Below are positions 40,162 to 47,968 of a stretch of DNA of 64,000 nucleotides, piece by piece. Below the pieces are notes generated by a model that saw only the letters and a list, made by a program, of their open reading frames with translations, was not told the origin of the DNA and did not search any database. The position numbers were made by a program, and so were the translations under genes. The stretch covers positions 1-64,000 of the forward strand of contig JADJFB010000016.1 of assembly GCA_016708845.1 (NCBI GenBank). The letters run 5' to 3'. The DNA comes from Bacteroidota bacterium (lineage in GTDB: Bacteria > Bacteroidota > Bacteroidia > B-17B0 > Aurantibacillaceae). How positions within the stretch are numbered: position 1 is the first letter of the stretch; every line of letters starts with the position of its first letter.

Positions 40162-41311
40162 ATGAATAAAAACCTTTTAATAGTATTTGGACTATTTGTG
40201 TTTCAAAACTTTGTCGCGCAGCAAAGAGATCCTTCAGTTATTCTCTACGATCGCGGAAATGCTGCGTTTGCTCGTAAAGATTATAGAACAGCTGATTCGC
40301 TATTTACATTATCTCTCAATATAGCACCACATCCTGATAGTTATTATAACAGGGCTGCTAGTCGACGACAACTAAATGATTTCAAAGGATATTGTTTAGA
40401 TTTAAATAGTGCGTCGTCATTAGGAGATAGAGAATCATCAAAAATATATTTTCGTCAGTGTCTAAAACTCGATACTGTGTACAAAAAAAAGAGTGGCGAA
40501 AAAGTAGATAAAACAAATTTTGAATATATAGAGTTTATTACGTCATATAAATATAATTTAGATTTTGAGTATACTAAGCATGATACTTCTGGGAAATGCA
40601 TCCTTTCGAAAAAGAGAATTGATGATGTTTTGTTTTATAGAAATTGTGAAGAAGTGACTAATAGTATGTATAAAGGAAGTATAGATAGCTTAATTGATTA
40701 TATAGGAACTCATCCTCTATATATTAAAAACATTAAGGAAAAAGACTTTAGCGCTTATACATTTTTAGAACTTTCGACAGATGAAAATGGTAAAGTATGG
40801 GAAGTTAAAAGTAGTTTATTTAAAGAAGATGCCGGTGCAAAAGAATTCAAGAAGATTTTATTGGATATGCCAAATTGGACTCCAGCTATTTATAATGGTA
40901 AATCTGTAAAATTTGCACATAAGCTAAGTATAAAATATTTCGGAGATGTTTTAGAAATAAAAGATATTTCTGCGCAAACTAATAACGGAAAGGAGATTTT
41001 TACAGTAGTTGAGGAAATGCCTGAATTTCCTGGTGGACCAATGGAAATGATGAAACATATTCAAAAAAACATTGTATATCCTCATAAAGCCAAGGAGATT
41101 GGCGTGTCGGGAAAATGTTTTCTAAAGTTTGTTATTAATTCGGATGGTGAAATATCTGATATAGAAGTACTAAAAGGAATTCCAAATGTCCCGAGTGCGA
41201 TGCTGAAGCTGTAAGAGTCGTAAAATCTATGCCTAAATGGAAACCAGGTACGCAAAATGGTAAGCCGTTTCTGTATTTTTTAATTTGCCTATCAATTTTC
41301 AATTGAAGTAA
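40162..41311 (+). CDS. Exported protein with TPR-like start and TonB C-terminal domain (frameshifted)
   Basis: A signal peptide ending near FVAQ precedes a TPR-like pair of helices (YDRGNAAFARKDYRTADSLFTLSLNIAPH). After a central region the C-terminus is a TonB_C domain (EMPEFPGGPMEMMKHIQKNIVYPHKAKEIGVSGKCFLKFVINSDGEISDIEVLKG). The frame breaks at about 41181-41190, where the other frame has CPECDAEAVRVVKSMPKWKPG, and again at 41261-41270. With both corrected, the ending VFFNLPINFQLK with stop at 41311 is typical of the domain. It is not necessarily an energy transducer; many Bacteroidota proteins use this domain differently. Confidence 0.75.
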
Positions 41312-41369
41312 GTATAGATTGCATTATCAATAAAATTCCCTATCTTAATGTTTGATAATACCTGTCCTT

Positions 41370-42791
41370 ATGAAAAAAATTCTTGGCTTTATTTTTTTAG
41401 TATTTACTTATTTGAATTACTTTTCGCAAAACGTGACTGTTCAATTAAGTCCGGATGTTAATGATGAGTTTGCTTACCCCGAAGTATTTGGCATGAACGA
41501 GCAGTCGTTTTTTACTATCTCTTCAAAATCAGAAAACGAATTTTATATTGAATGTATTACGAATAAAGAATTAAGAAGGGTTTATAAAAGACAAGTTGAA
41601 ATGCCTCAAATAGAAGGTAAAACCAATACTTTTGAAACTATTTTATATTTCAATTCTCATATTTATTTGTTTAGTTCTCATCACGATAAAAAACTAAAAA
41701 AGTACACAGTTTATATTAACGAAATAAAACCTAATGGAGAATTGTCGCTTAACCACACGCTCATTGATGAGGTTTCGTTTAGCGATAAAAATTATTATTG
41801 TAAATATACTATTCGATTATCTACTGATAGTAATCGTATATTATTGTTTAGAGAAACCTCTGAGTCAGATGCTGTAAAAGGCAAAGTAGCTTATAAAGTT
41901 ATTAGTAAAGGTTTAAGAGCTGTTTTTGAAAAAGAGATAGAATTAGCTCAGCCACTCAATAAAACACAAATTTCTAACGTCTTTATGGATGACGAACAAA
42001 ACGTCTATTTTACAGAAAAGCAGTATTATAAGATAGAAGGCGAATCGGGAGACTTCACTAAATTGTTTGTCGTTAGCTACAAATCAGAAAAAGATACATT
42101 ATGTAAAACAGAAATTGCTATTAATGAAAAACGTTTTTTAGATGTGAATTTGCAATTAAACACTCAAGGTAATTTAGTATGTTCAGGTAATTATGGAGTT
42201 GATAAAAATACAATCACTAATTGGGAAGAAAATCATAGTCTGAAGGGCTTATTTTATAGTACTCTTGAGCCAGAACAATTAAAAGTGTTATCACAAGGGC
42301 AATATCATTTACAAGAACAAATGCCTGAAGATAATTTCTATCATTACTATTTAACTAATACTTTCCAATTAGACGAAAATAACTTAGCGGTTGTATGTGA
42401 GTTTCAAAACACAATTTGCGACAATGGTAATTGTGAGACAAAATATGGTAATTTATTATTGGCAAATTTTGACTTTAAAGCGAAACAGAATATCACACTG
42501 AAAAAAATTGAAACAACCATGAAGGGCGAAAAACCCTTATGCAAAGGCGGCACGAAGTCATTTATTCCTTTTCAAAATAGTAAGTCGGCACAGTTGCTCT
42601 ATAATTGCAATAAACAGTTTGAAATTGGAAAAGATGGAAATGTAACCACAAAATCAATCTTCGATAGTTCATCAAACGATGACTTAGCTTTTATGAAGTA
42701 TAGTTTTCAAATGAATAAAGAAACCATCCTTGTTTTAACTTACTCCAAAAAATCAGGGCATCGTTTTGCGAAGTTTATTTTTAAGGAGTAG
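41370..42791 (+). CDS. Exported protein of unknown function
   Basis: A 473-residue protein with a clear signal peptide (KKILGFIFLVFTYLNYFSQ). I do not recognise a family. It consists mainly of beta-strand-like segments of 12-15 residues (YFNSHIYLFSSHHDKKLKKYTVYINEI, RILLFRETSESDAVKGKVAYKVI, LLANFDFKAKQNITLKKI), consistent with a propeller. A cysteine-rich CDNGNCETKYGN patch lies near residue 345. The open frame begins with TTG at 41352, but the ATG at 41370 directly precedes the basic start of the signal peptide. Confidence 0.6.
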   Translation: MKKILGFIFLVFTYLNYFSQNVTVQLSPDVNDEFAYPEVFGMNEQSFFTISSKSENEFYIECITNKELRRVYKRQVEMPQIEGKTNTFETILYFNSHIYLFSSHHDKKLKKYTVYINEIKPNGELSLNHTLIDEVSFSDKNYYCKYTIRLSTDSNRILLFRETSESDAVKGKVAYKVISKGLRAVFEKEIELAQPLNKTQISNVFMDDEQNVYFTEKQYYKIEGESGDFTKLFVVSYKSEKDTLCKTEIAINEKRFLDVNLQLNTQGNLVCSGNYGVDKNTITNWEENHSLKGLFYSTLEPEQLKVLSQGQYHLQEQMPEDNFYHYYLTNTFQLDENNLAVVCEFQNTICDNGNCETKYGNLLLANFDFKAKQNITLKKIETTMKGEKPLCKGGTKSFIPFQNSKSAQLLYNCNKQFEIGKDGNVTTKSIFDSSSNDDLAFMKYSFQMNKETILVLTYSKKSGHRFAKFIFKE

Positions 42792-42794
42792 TTT

Positions 42795-42827
42795 AAATTT
42801 GAGGTCACAATTTGTGACCTCAAATTT
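42795..42827. repeat. 33-bp palindrome with TCACAATTTGTGA core
   Basis: A perfect odd-centred palindrome. The arms are AAATTTGAGG on the left and CCTCAAATTT on the right, around TCACAATTTGTGA. It starts 3 bases after the stop of the upstream gene. The same core lies in the ORF6N coding fragment at 43602-43630. It may also act as a terminator, though no T run follows. Confidence 0.75.
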
Positions 42828-42833
42828 TCAAAA

Positions 42834-42850
42834 TGCTACAATCTGTAGCA
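42834..42850. repeat. TGCTACAATCTGTAGCA palindrome, copy 1
   Basis: A 17-bp palindrome with one copy here and another, TGCTACAATTTGTAGCA, at 56650-56666. Confidence 0.6.
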
Positions 42851-42890
42851 AAACTGCGTTGTAAAATTACTTTTCTTTGTATAACAAACT

Positions 42891-42923
42891 ACACCTGTCA
42901 GGTTTTTAAAACCTGACAGGTGT
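42891..42923. repeat. REP palindrome, left copy
   Basis: ACACCTGTCAGGTTT pairs with AAACCTGACAGGTGT across a short centre. Perfect arms. Confidence 0.85.
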
Positions 42924-42938
42924 TTAGGAAGAGAAGAA

Positions 42939-43502
42939 ATGCAAAAAATTGAACCTTTACAACACGGTAAGTTTTATCATATTTATAATCGAGGAATTAA
43001 TCGTGGAGATATATTTTTCGAATCTGACAATTATGAATATTTTATTAAGTTATACGAAAATCATATTGACCCGATTGCAGATACTTATGCATGGTGTTTA
43101 ATGAAAAACCACTTTCATTTTCTGGTAAGAATAAAAGAGGAAAACGAGTTATCTATAATAAAAGCTCCTCATCAATGTTTTTCTAATTTATTTAATGCAT
43201 ATACAAAAGCTATCAATAAGAGAAATAACAGACATAGTAGTCTTTTCCAACGTTCGTTTAAACGAAAATTAGTAGATAATGAAGAATACTTCAAAAAACT
43301 AATCATTTATATTCATAACAATCCGGTTAACCATGAAATTTGTGAAAATGCTATGGATTATGCTTGGAGTTCATATTTAACTTGTATCTCCGATAGAGTA
43401 ACTAAATTGAAAAGACAGGAAGTGATTAATTTGTTTGAAGACGTTCAAAACTTTAAAAGTTCACATAAGTTGAACGTAAATATTCCTGATTTTGAAATCT
43501 GA
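42939..43502 (+). CDS. REP-associated tyrosine transposase (Y1 family)
   Basis: A 187-residue HUH-type single-strand DNA transposase related to IS200/IS605 TnpA. RAYT proteins act on REP palindromes. The N-terminus GKFYHIYNRGINRGDIFFE is typical. The HUH metal motif is NHFHF at residues 57-61 (His58, His60), and the catalytic Tyr124 is in KKLIIYIHNNPVNHEI. The LFQRSFKRK segment is also typical. The copy is intact, and its two flanking palindromes suggest it is recently active or maintained. Confidence 0.93.
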   Translation: MQKIEPLQHGKFYHIYNRGINRGDIFFESDNYEYFIKLYENHIDPIADTYAWCLMKNHFHFLVRIKEENELSIIKAPHQCFSNLFNAYTKAINKRNNRHSSLFQRSFKRKLVDNEEYFKKLIIYIHNNPVNHEICENAMDYAWSSYLTCISDRVTKLKRQEVINLFEDVQNFKSSHKLNVNIPDFEI

Positions 43503-43504
43503 TT

Positions 43505-43537
43505 ACACCTGTCAGGTTTCAAAAACCTGACTGGTGT
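43505..43537. repeat. REP palindrome, right copy
   Basis: Same as the left copy, with changes in the centre and one arm mismatch (CCTGACTGGTGT in place of CCTGACAGGTGT). It lies 2 bases after the transposase stop. Confidence 0.85.
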
Positions 43538-43936
43538 AAACGTAATTTAAAGCGTTTCCCTGATGATTTTATGTTCCAGTTAACCCAATTAGAGTTCGAA
43601 AACTTGAAGTCACAATTTGTGACTTCAAGTTGGGGAGGTAAAAGAAAATTGCCATTAGTATTTACCGAACAAGGTGTCGCCATGCTTTCGGGCATACTAA
43701 ACAGTGATAGAGCCATTGCGGTTAACATTCAGATTATGAGGATCTTTACTCGCGTTAGACAAATGCTCACCGATAATACCGAGTTAAGGTTGGATATCGA
43801 GAAAATCAAAAAGAAGCTTGATAATCAGGATAAAAACATGGAAATTGTGTTTAGGTATCTAGATGAACTCCTAGAAAAGAAAGAGAATCCCGTTCCGAGA
43901 ACAAAAATCGGCTATAAAATGTCTTCAAAAAAGTAG
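43538..43936 (+). pseudogene. ORF6N domain protein, 5'-truncated at the REP boundary
   Basis: The sequence starts in the middle of the ORF6N domain (KRNLKRFPDDFMFQL) at the first bases after the right REP palindrome. It continues through SSWGGKRKLPLVFTEQGVAMLSGIL and a C-terminal coiled coil to a normal end. The first 40-50 residues of the domain are missing and are not found upstream of the transposase. ORF6N is a DNA-binding-type domain first noted in phage proteins. Translation could begin at the ATG at 43571, but the product would lack a complete domain, so this is a remnant. Confidence 0.8.
43602..43630. repeat. 29-bp palindrome inside the ORF6N coding fragment
   Basis: ACTTGAAG and CTTCAAGT arms flank TCACAATTTGTGA, the same core as the palindrome at 42795-42827. 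It encodes the LKSQFVTSS stretch of the ORF6N domain. Confidence 0.7.
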
Positions 43937-43983
43937 AAAAGAAATTCTATATTTATAGCTCAAAATTTACAAAAACCACTACT

Positions 43984-45435
43984 ATGAACGAAGCTATCAG
44001 AAAACTAGAACCCACAGCAATGTGGAATAACTTTGCAGATTTAAATGCTGTACCTCGCCCTTCCAAAAAAGAAGAACGCGTGATTGCTTTTGCAAAAGCT
44101 TTTGGCGAAAAATTAGGCTTACCAACAATCGTTGATGAAGTTGGAAATGTGATTATAAAAAAGCCTGCCACCAAAGGTATGGAAGACAGAGTAACCGTAG
44201 TGTTGCAAAGTCATTTAGATATGGTTCACCAAAAAAATGCCGCTACTAATTTTGACTTCAATACACAAGGTATAGAAATGTTAGTTGACGGCGATTGGGT
44301 AAAAGCCAACGGAACTACTTTAGGAGCTGATAACGGTATTGGTGTAGCATCAATCATGGCTTTATTAGAATCTAAAGATATCCCTCATCCTGCTTTAGAA
44401 GCGTTATTTACCATTGATGAAGAAACAGGAATGACGGGTGCATTAGCGTTGAAGGGCGGCTTATTAGATGCGCAAATAATGCTTAATTTAGATACCGAAG
44501 ATGATAACGAATTAACGATTGGTTGTGCTGGTGGTGTAGATGTTACAGCAACAGGTAAATACAATCAAGAAGCTCCAAAAAATAAATCTGCTTTTAAAGT
44601 TACTGTAAAAGGCTTAACAGGCGGACATTCGGGAATGGATATTCACCGTGGACGAGGAAATGCTAATAAAATCATGAACCGTTTATTATGGTCATTAAGT
44701 AAAGATTTAAAAATTGAAATTGCTTCGGTTGATGGTGGTAGTTTAAGAAATGCCATCCCTCGTGAATCTGTTTCGATCGTAACGGTTACAGATGTTGCCG
44801 CTTTAAAAACACAAATTCAAGCATTTGAAAAAATAGTGAAAGAAGAACATTCTACTACTGATTCGAAATTAATTATTACAATCGAAGAGACTGAGACTCC
44901 TGCAAAAGTATTTAGTGCTGATTTTCAATATAAATTATTACGTTCTATTTATGCATGTCCTTATGGTATTTACCGTATGAGTCCAGATATTGCAGGCTTA
45001 GTACAAACATCTAATAACGTAGCCCGAGTAATTGTAAAAGATGGTGCTTATCAAATTCAATGTTTAACACGTAGCTCAGTTGATTCTGAGAAATTAGATT
45101 TACAGTTTGCCATTACTTCAGCATTTCAATTATTAGGAGCAGAAATCACCGCAGCTGGTTCTTACCCAGGTTGGACACCAAAACCATCTTCACCAATCGT
45201 TAAACTAATGAGTGATTTATATAAAGAGCGTTATAACGAAGAAGCGAAAGTAAGTGCTTGTCATGCAGGTTTAGAATGTGGTATTTTGGGGACTAATTAC
45301 CCAAATATGCAAATGATTTCATTTGGACCAAATATTCGTGGAGCTCACTCACCCGATGAAACGGTTCAAATTAGTTCGGTGCAAAAATACTGGGGCTTTT
45401 TACTAGAAACACTAGTAAGAATACCAAAAAAATAA
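43984..45435 (+). CDS. pepD: Aminoacyl-histidine dipeptidase (M20, PepD)
   Basis: A cytosolic zinc dipeptidase that hydrolyses Xaa-His and other dipeptides. Metal and catalytic motifs are visible: SHLDMVHQ, GADNGIGVA, DEETGMTGA and LDTEDDNELTIGCAGG. The dimerisation lid includes GGHSGMDIHRGRGNANK, and the C-terminus has SCHAGLECGIL and GPNIRGAHSPDE. Length of 483 residues matches PepD. It starts with ATG at 43984. The next gene, sigZ, starts 39 bases later with its own promoter-like motif. Confidence 0.95.
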   Translation: MNEAIRKLEPTAMWNNFADLNAVPRPSKKEERVIAFAKAFGEKLGLPTIVDEVGNVIIKKPATKGMEDRVTVVLQSHLDMVHQKNAATNFDFNTQGIEMLVDGDWVKANGTTLGADNGIGVASIMALLESKDIPHPALEALFTIDEETGMTGALALKGGLLDAQIMLNLDTEDDNELTIGCAGGVDVTATGKYNQEAPKNKSAFKVTVKGLTGGHSGMDIHRGRGNANKIMNRLLWSLSKDLKIEIASVDGGSLRNAIPRESVSIVTVTDVAALKTQIQAFEKIVKEEHSTTDSKLIITIEETETPAKVFSADFQYKLLRSIYACPYGIYRMSPDIAGLVQTSNNVARVIVKDGAYQIQCLTRSSVDSEKLDLQFAITSAFQLLGAEITAAGSYPGWTPKPSSPIVKLMSDLYKERYNEEAKVSACHAGLECGILGTNYPNMQMISFGPNIRGAHSPDETVQISSVQKYWGFLLETLVRIPKK

Positions 45436-45439
45436 ATTT

Positions 45440-45468
45440 TGCGTCTTTTTGTAAATAATGCGTCTTTA
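45440..45468 (+). promoter_or_regulatory. Predicted SigZ-dependent promoter of sigZ (motif copy A)
   Basis: TGCGTCTTTT (45440-45449) and CGTCTTTA (45461-45468), with the two CGTC cores starting exactly 19 bases apart. The same two-part motif with the same spacing precedes the small Cys-rich gene (46022-46050). CGTC is a common -10 word for ECF sigma factors. The downstream box ends 5 bases before the ATG, so the transcript would be nearly leaderless. Confidence 0.55.
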
Positions 45469-45473
45469 GAGTT

Positions 45474-46019
45474 ATGACAACAACAACTGAAACTATATGG
45501 AAAGCGTTTCATCATGAACTGTTTAACTTTATAAACAAACGCGTTAAAGACAAAGATATCTCTAAGGATATTTTGCAGGATGTATTTATCAAAATTCACT
45601 TAAAGCTAAAAACTTTAAGTGATAAGGATAAATTAGCGTCTTGGGTATATCAAATTACTCGCAATAGTGTTTTAGATTATTTCAGAAAACAAAAACCTAA
45701 AGTGTCTTTATCTGATAATTTGATAGAGCTTGAAGAGGAAAAAGTATTTAATGCTGAATTAGCTAATTGCTTAAAACCAATGATTGAGCAATTGCCTGAC
45801 AACTACAAAGAAGCTATCCTGCAAACTGAAATAGGTGTATTATCTCAAAAAGAATATGCAGATAAATTAGGTATTTCTTATTCAGGAGCTAAATCTCGCA
45901 TTCAAAGAGCGCGTCAGCAATTACATACTTTATTTAATGAGTGTTGCTCTATCGAATCGGATAAATACGGAAATATTATGAACCATGAATGTAAAAAAGA
46001 TTGCGGTTGTCAATCTTAA
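45474..46019 (+). CDS. sigZ: ECF sigma factor, SigZ type, with Cys-rich tail
   Basis: A 181-residue RNA polymerase sigma factor. Region 2 includes KDKDISKDILQDVFIKIHLKL and SWVYQITRNSVLDYFRKQ. Region 4 includes LPDNYKEAILQTEIGVLSQKEYADKLGISYSGAKSRIQRARQQL. The C-terminal 25 residues have five Cys (157, 158, 173, 177, 179; HECKKDCGCQS), which fits the SigZ group and could bind metal or sense thiols. There is no adjacent anti-sigma gene. The next gene, 73 bases away, encodes a Cys-rich mini-protein with a matching promoter motif. This suggests an autoregulated two-gene unit (inference). Confidence 0.9.
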   Translation: MTTTTETIWKAFHHELFNFINKRVKDKDISKDILQDVFIKIHLKLKTLSDKDKLASWVYQITRNSVLDYFRKQKPKVSLSDNLIELEEEKVFNAELANCLKPMIEQLPDNYKEAILQTEIGVLSQKEYADKLGISYSGAKSRIQRARQQLHTLFNECCSIESDKYGNIMNHECKKDCGCQS

Positions 46020-46021
46020 TT

Positions 46022-46050
46022 TGCGTCTTTTAAAAAGATGGACGTCTATA
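46022..46050 (+). promoter_or_regulatory. Predicted SigZ-dependent promoter of the Cys-rich gene (motif copy B)
   Basis: TGCGTCTTTT (46022-46031) and CGTCTATA (46043-46050), with CGTC cores 19 bases apart, as in copy A before sigZ. The spacers differ in sequence, so this is not simply a duplicated block. The predicted leader is about 36 bases to the ATG at 46093. Confidence 0.55.
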
Positions 46051-46092
46051 GGTTATAAATCAATAAATGTATAATCTATAAAAACAAACATC

Positions 46093-46230
46093 ATGGGAAA
46101 TCAAAATGAAACGTGTTCTTGTAACACTAGTAACAACCAAACAACTAATAACACAACAAACACATGTAACTGTCAGTGTAATTGTTCTTGCAATTGCAAC
46201 TGTAATTGCAACTCCAACAAATGTTGTTAA
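46093..46230 (+). CDS. Cysteine/asparagine-rich mini-protein, 45 residues
   Basis: A short gene, ATG at 46093 to TAA at 46228-46230. The product has 12 Cys and 15 Asn of 45 residues. The first half (MGNQNETCSCNTSNNQ) is polar, and the second half alternates Cys with Asn, Gln or Ser (CNCQCNCSCNCNCNCN) and ends KCC. There is no signal peptide. A Cys-X-Cys array is the pattern of metal-binding peptides such as metallothioneins, but I do not recognise the family. That it is a real gene is supported by the promoter-like motif shared with sigZ and by the clean terminator 10 bases downstream. The biased composition could otherwise be seen as chance. Confidence 0.7.
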   Translation: MGNQNETCSCNTSNNQTTNNTTNTCNCQCNCSCNCNCNCNSNKCC

Positions 46231-46240
46231 TTAGGTAAAT

Positions 46241-46275
46241 AAAAAAGAGGCTTGTAATTTCAAGCCTCTTTTTTT
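46241..46275. terminator. Bidirectional terminator after the Cys-rich gene
   Basis: AAAAAAGAGGCTTG pairs with CAAGCCTCTTTTTTT around TAATTT. It follows the small gene by 10 bases and overlaps the stop of the convergent gene. Confidence 0.92.
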
Positions 46276-46987
46276 ATGGGTTAGTTTGTAAATTTTTATA
46301 GAGTAATCGTTTTGCTATGGGCAAAAAGGTTTCGTCTTTTGGCAATGCTGCTTTGGCTTTAAACAAGTAAACAGCAGGGTTTGGAAGTGCAGGGTTTTGA
46401 TGAATAATATCTAGTTTTAATTTATCTACGGGTTTTGATAAGGATAAAGTATAAGTAGAAAAGTAATTGCATTGCAAGCCATATACATCTTGTTGCAATA
46501 AATTTATTTTGGAGAAAGAGTAGGTGTAAACCGATACTTGCTTTGATTGATAAGGATGCAGCATAAAGTAACCTTCTTTTTTATAAAGAGGTAAAATACC
46601 AATATGATCAACAAAAATGTGTTGTTCTGCAAAATCAAAAATGTTTTTTCCTTTACTTAATTCATCTGCAAACAAAGGTTCGCAAAAGGCAATAATTTGT
46701 TTGAGTTCATTAAGTGATTCATCATCAATGGTTGATTGATATTTTAAAGTCATGTTTGCGAAATCAATTCCGCTTAAATTTTTCTTGAAATTATTTTCTA
46801 AAGAAATGGCATTGTTTTTTAATAGCACCAGTTTTTTGTAGTGAGCAATTAACTCAGCAAAATCAGGATAGAGTTTTTGTTCTTTAAAATGCGCTTCTAC
46901 TTCTTGTAAATACCCTAAAATGCGATATTTTTTATACTCAAAGTCCATGAGGCCTTCAGTTAACCAATTTTCAGATAATGTTCCCAT
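46274..46987 (-). CDS. Conserved hypothetical protein
   Basis: A 237-residue protein without signal peptide or membrane helix. I do not recognise a family. The sequence is mixed alpha/beta, with a helical first half (DFEYKKYRILGYLQEVEAHFKEQKLYPDFAELI) and a beta-rich second half (GILPLYKKEGYFMLHPYQSKQVSVYTYSF). The start MGTLSENWLTEGLMDFEYKKY is plausible at the ATG. It is divergent from the thioesterase-like gene with 83 bases between. Confidence 0.6.
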   Translation of the reverse strand: MGTLSENWLTEGLMDFEYKKYRILGYLQEVEAHFKEQKLYPDFAELIAHYKKLVLLKNNAISLENNFKKNLSGIDFANMTLKYQSTIDDESLNELKQIIAFCEPLFADELSKGKNIFDFAEQHIFVDHIGILPLYKKEGYFMLHPYQSKQVSVYTYSFSKINLLQQDVYGLQCNYFSTYTLSLSKPVDKLKLDIIHQNPALPNPAVYLFKAKAALPKDETFLPIAKRLLYKNLQTNP

Positions 46988-47070
46988 GCTTTTTATACGA
47001 CTCTTTATAAAATTGGTTACTTACTTTTTATAAACTAATATTTGTGTAAATTCGAAAAAGAATAAATGAT

Positions 47071-47496
47071 ATGATAGACATTACTAAAGTGCCTTTTAAT
47101 AAGTTTTTGGGAATTTCGCTTGCCAATAATCCCGAGTATTTGTTGCAGTTAGATGCCAGAGAAGACTATACGAATCATTTAGGAACGGTTCATGCGGCAG
47201 CTTTATTTACCTTGGCAGAAGGTTCTGGCGCTCAGTTGTTATTAAAATCATTTCCAGAAGAAATAATAGATAATGTGATTCCTGTTCTAAGAAAAGTAGA
47301 AGTAAGTTATAAAAAGCCTGCTACGGGAGTCATTGTATCAACAGCAAGTTTAAAAGACACAACGATTGATTTAGTGACAGAACAATTACTCTCTAAAAAA
47401 AGAGTGTCTATTGTTACTCCTGTTGATTTATTTGATGAATCAAAAACTAAAGTTTTTTCGGCTAATTTCGAATGGTTTGTGGTTCTTAAAAATTAA
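47071..47496 (+). CDS. Hotdog-fold thioesterase-like protein (DUF4442/PaaI type)
   Basis: A 141-residue cytosolic protein resembling acyl-CoA thioesterase hotdog domains. The region NHLGTVHAAALFTLAEGSGAQLL matches the substrate-loop/helix pattern of this fold. KVEVSYKKPATGVIVSTASL and IVTPVDLFDESKTKVFSANFEWFV are the following strands. The substrate is unknown. Its 3' end overlaps by 11 bases the convergent gene at 47486. Confidence 0.8.
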   Translation: MIDITKVPFNKFLGISLANNPEYLLQLDAREDYTNHLGTVHAAALFTLAEGSGAQLLLKSFPEEIIDNVIPVLRKVEVSYKKPATGVIVSTASLKDTTIDLVTEQLLSKKRVSIVTPVDLFDESKTKVFSANFEWFVVLKN

Positions 47497-47875
47497 GATT
47501 TTGTAGTTGAGAACAAACACGTTCCAATAAAATGGTAATTGTGCGTTTCACCACTTCTTTTTTATTTTCGTGGTAATAGTTCATTTCTTCTTCAGTAAAT
47601 AATGCAATTGTAATTCCTGTCAATAATTGTTTTAATTGTAAGTTTCCTTTAACAATTTCGTGAATACGCTCCGTTTTTTTATTATCGGTTAGATTTTTCA
47701 CAACAATCTTATTTTCCGATAAATGTTGATTGATTAAGGTCAAAATTAAGTCATTTTGAAATTTAAGAATAGGACGTATGGTATTGGTTTGGAATGTTTC
47801 CAAATCAGTAGATTTAGAGTTATCTACATTTATTACTGAGCGTAAATTCTTAAGTTGTTCTGAGCGATTGTTCAT
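47486..47875 (-). CDS. Small conserved Bacteroidota protein
   Basis: A 129-residue protein (NNRSEQLKNLRSVINVDN, QTNTIRPILKFQNDLILTLINQHL, LFTEEEMNYYHENKKEVVKR). Similar small proteins occur in other Bacteroidota, where some are labelled glyoxalase without visible support. I use the ATG at 47875, because the 39 residues before it look like read-through of the promoter region shared with the divergent methyltransferase gene. It is largely helical and cytosolic. Function unknown. Confidence 0.6.
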   Translation of the reverse strand: MNNRSEQLKNLRSVINVDNSKSTDLETFQTNTIRPILKFQNDLILTLINQHLSENKIVVKNLTDNKKTERIHEIVKGNLQLKQLLTGITIALFTEEEMNYYHENKKEVVKRTITILLERVCSQLQNLNF

Positions 47876-47968
47876 AGGGCTAAGATACCAATTATAATTT
47901 AAACTATCGGTTAATAGTTGGTTTATAAAACACCTATGAATTTGAACTAATAAATGTAATTTTACACC

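Larger units (their letters stand above)
42891..43537 (+). mobile_element. REP/RAYT unit: tyrosine transposase gene flanked by two 33-bp palindromes
   Basis: Two nearly identical palindromes bound the transposase gene, at 42891-42923 and 43505-43537. The left is 15 bases before the ATG; the right is 2 bases after the stop. This is the arrangement of REP elements with their associated RAYT gene. The right boundary runs directly into a truncated ORF6N gene. Confidence 0.8.

Noticed and set aside
41352..41369. Upstream TTG start for the exported protein
   Set aside because: The ATG at 41370 gives a standard signal peptide; the six extra residues add nothing.
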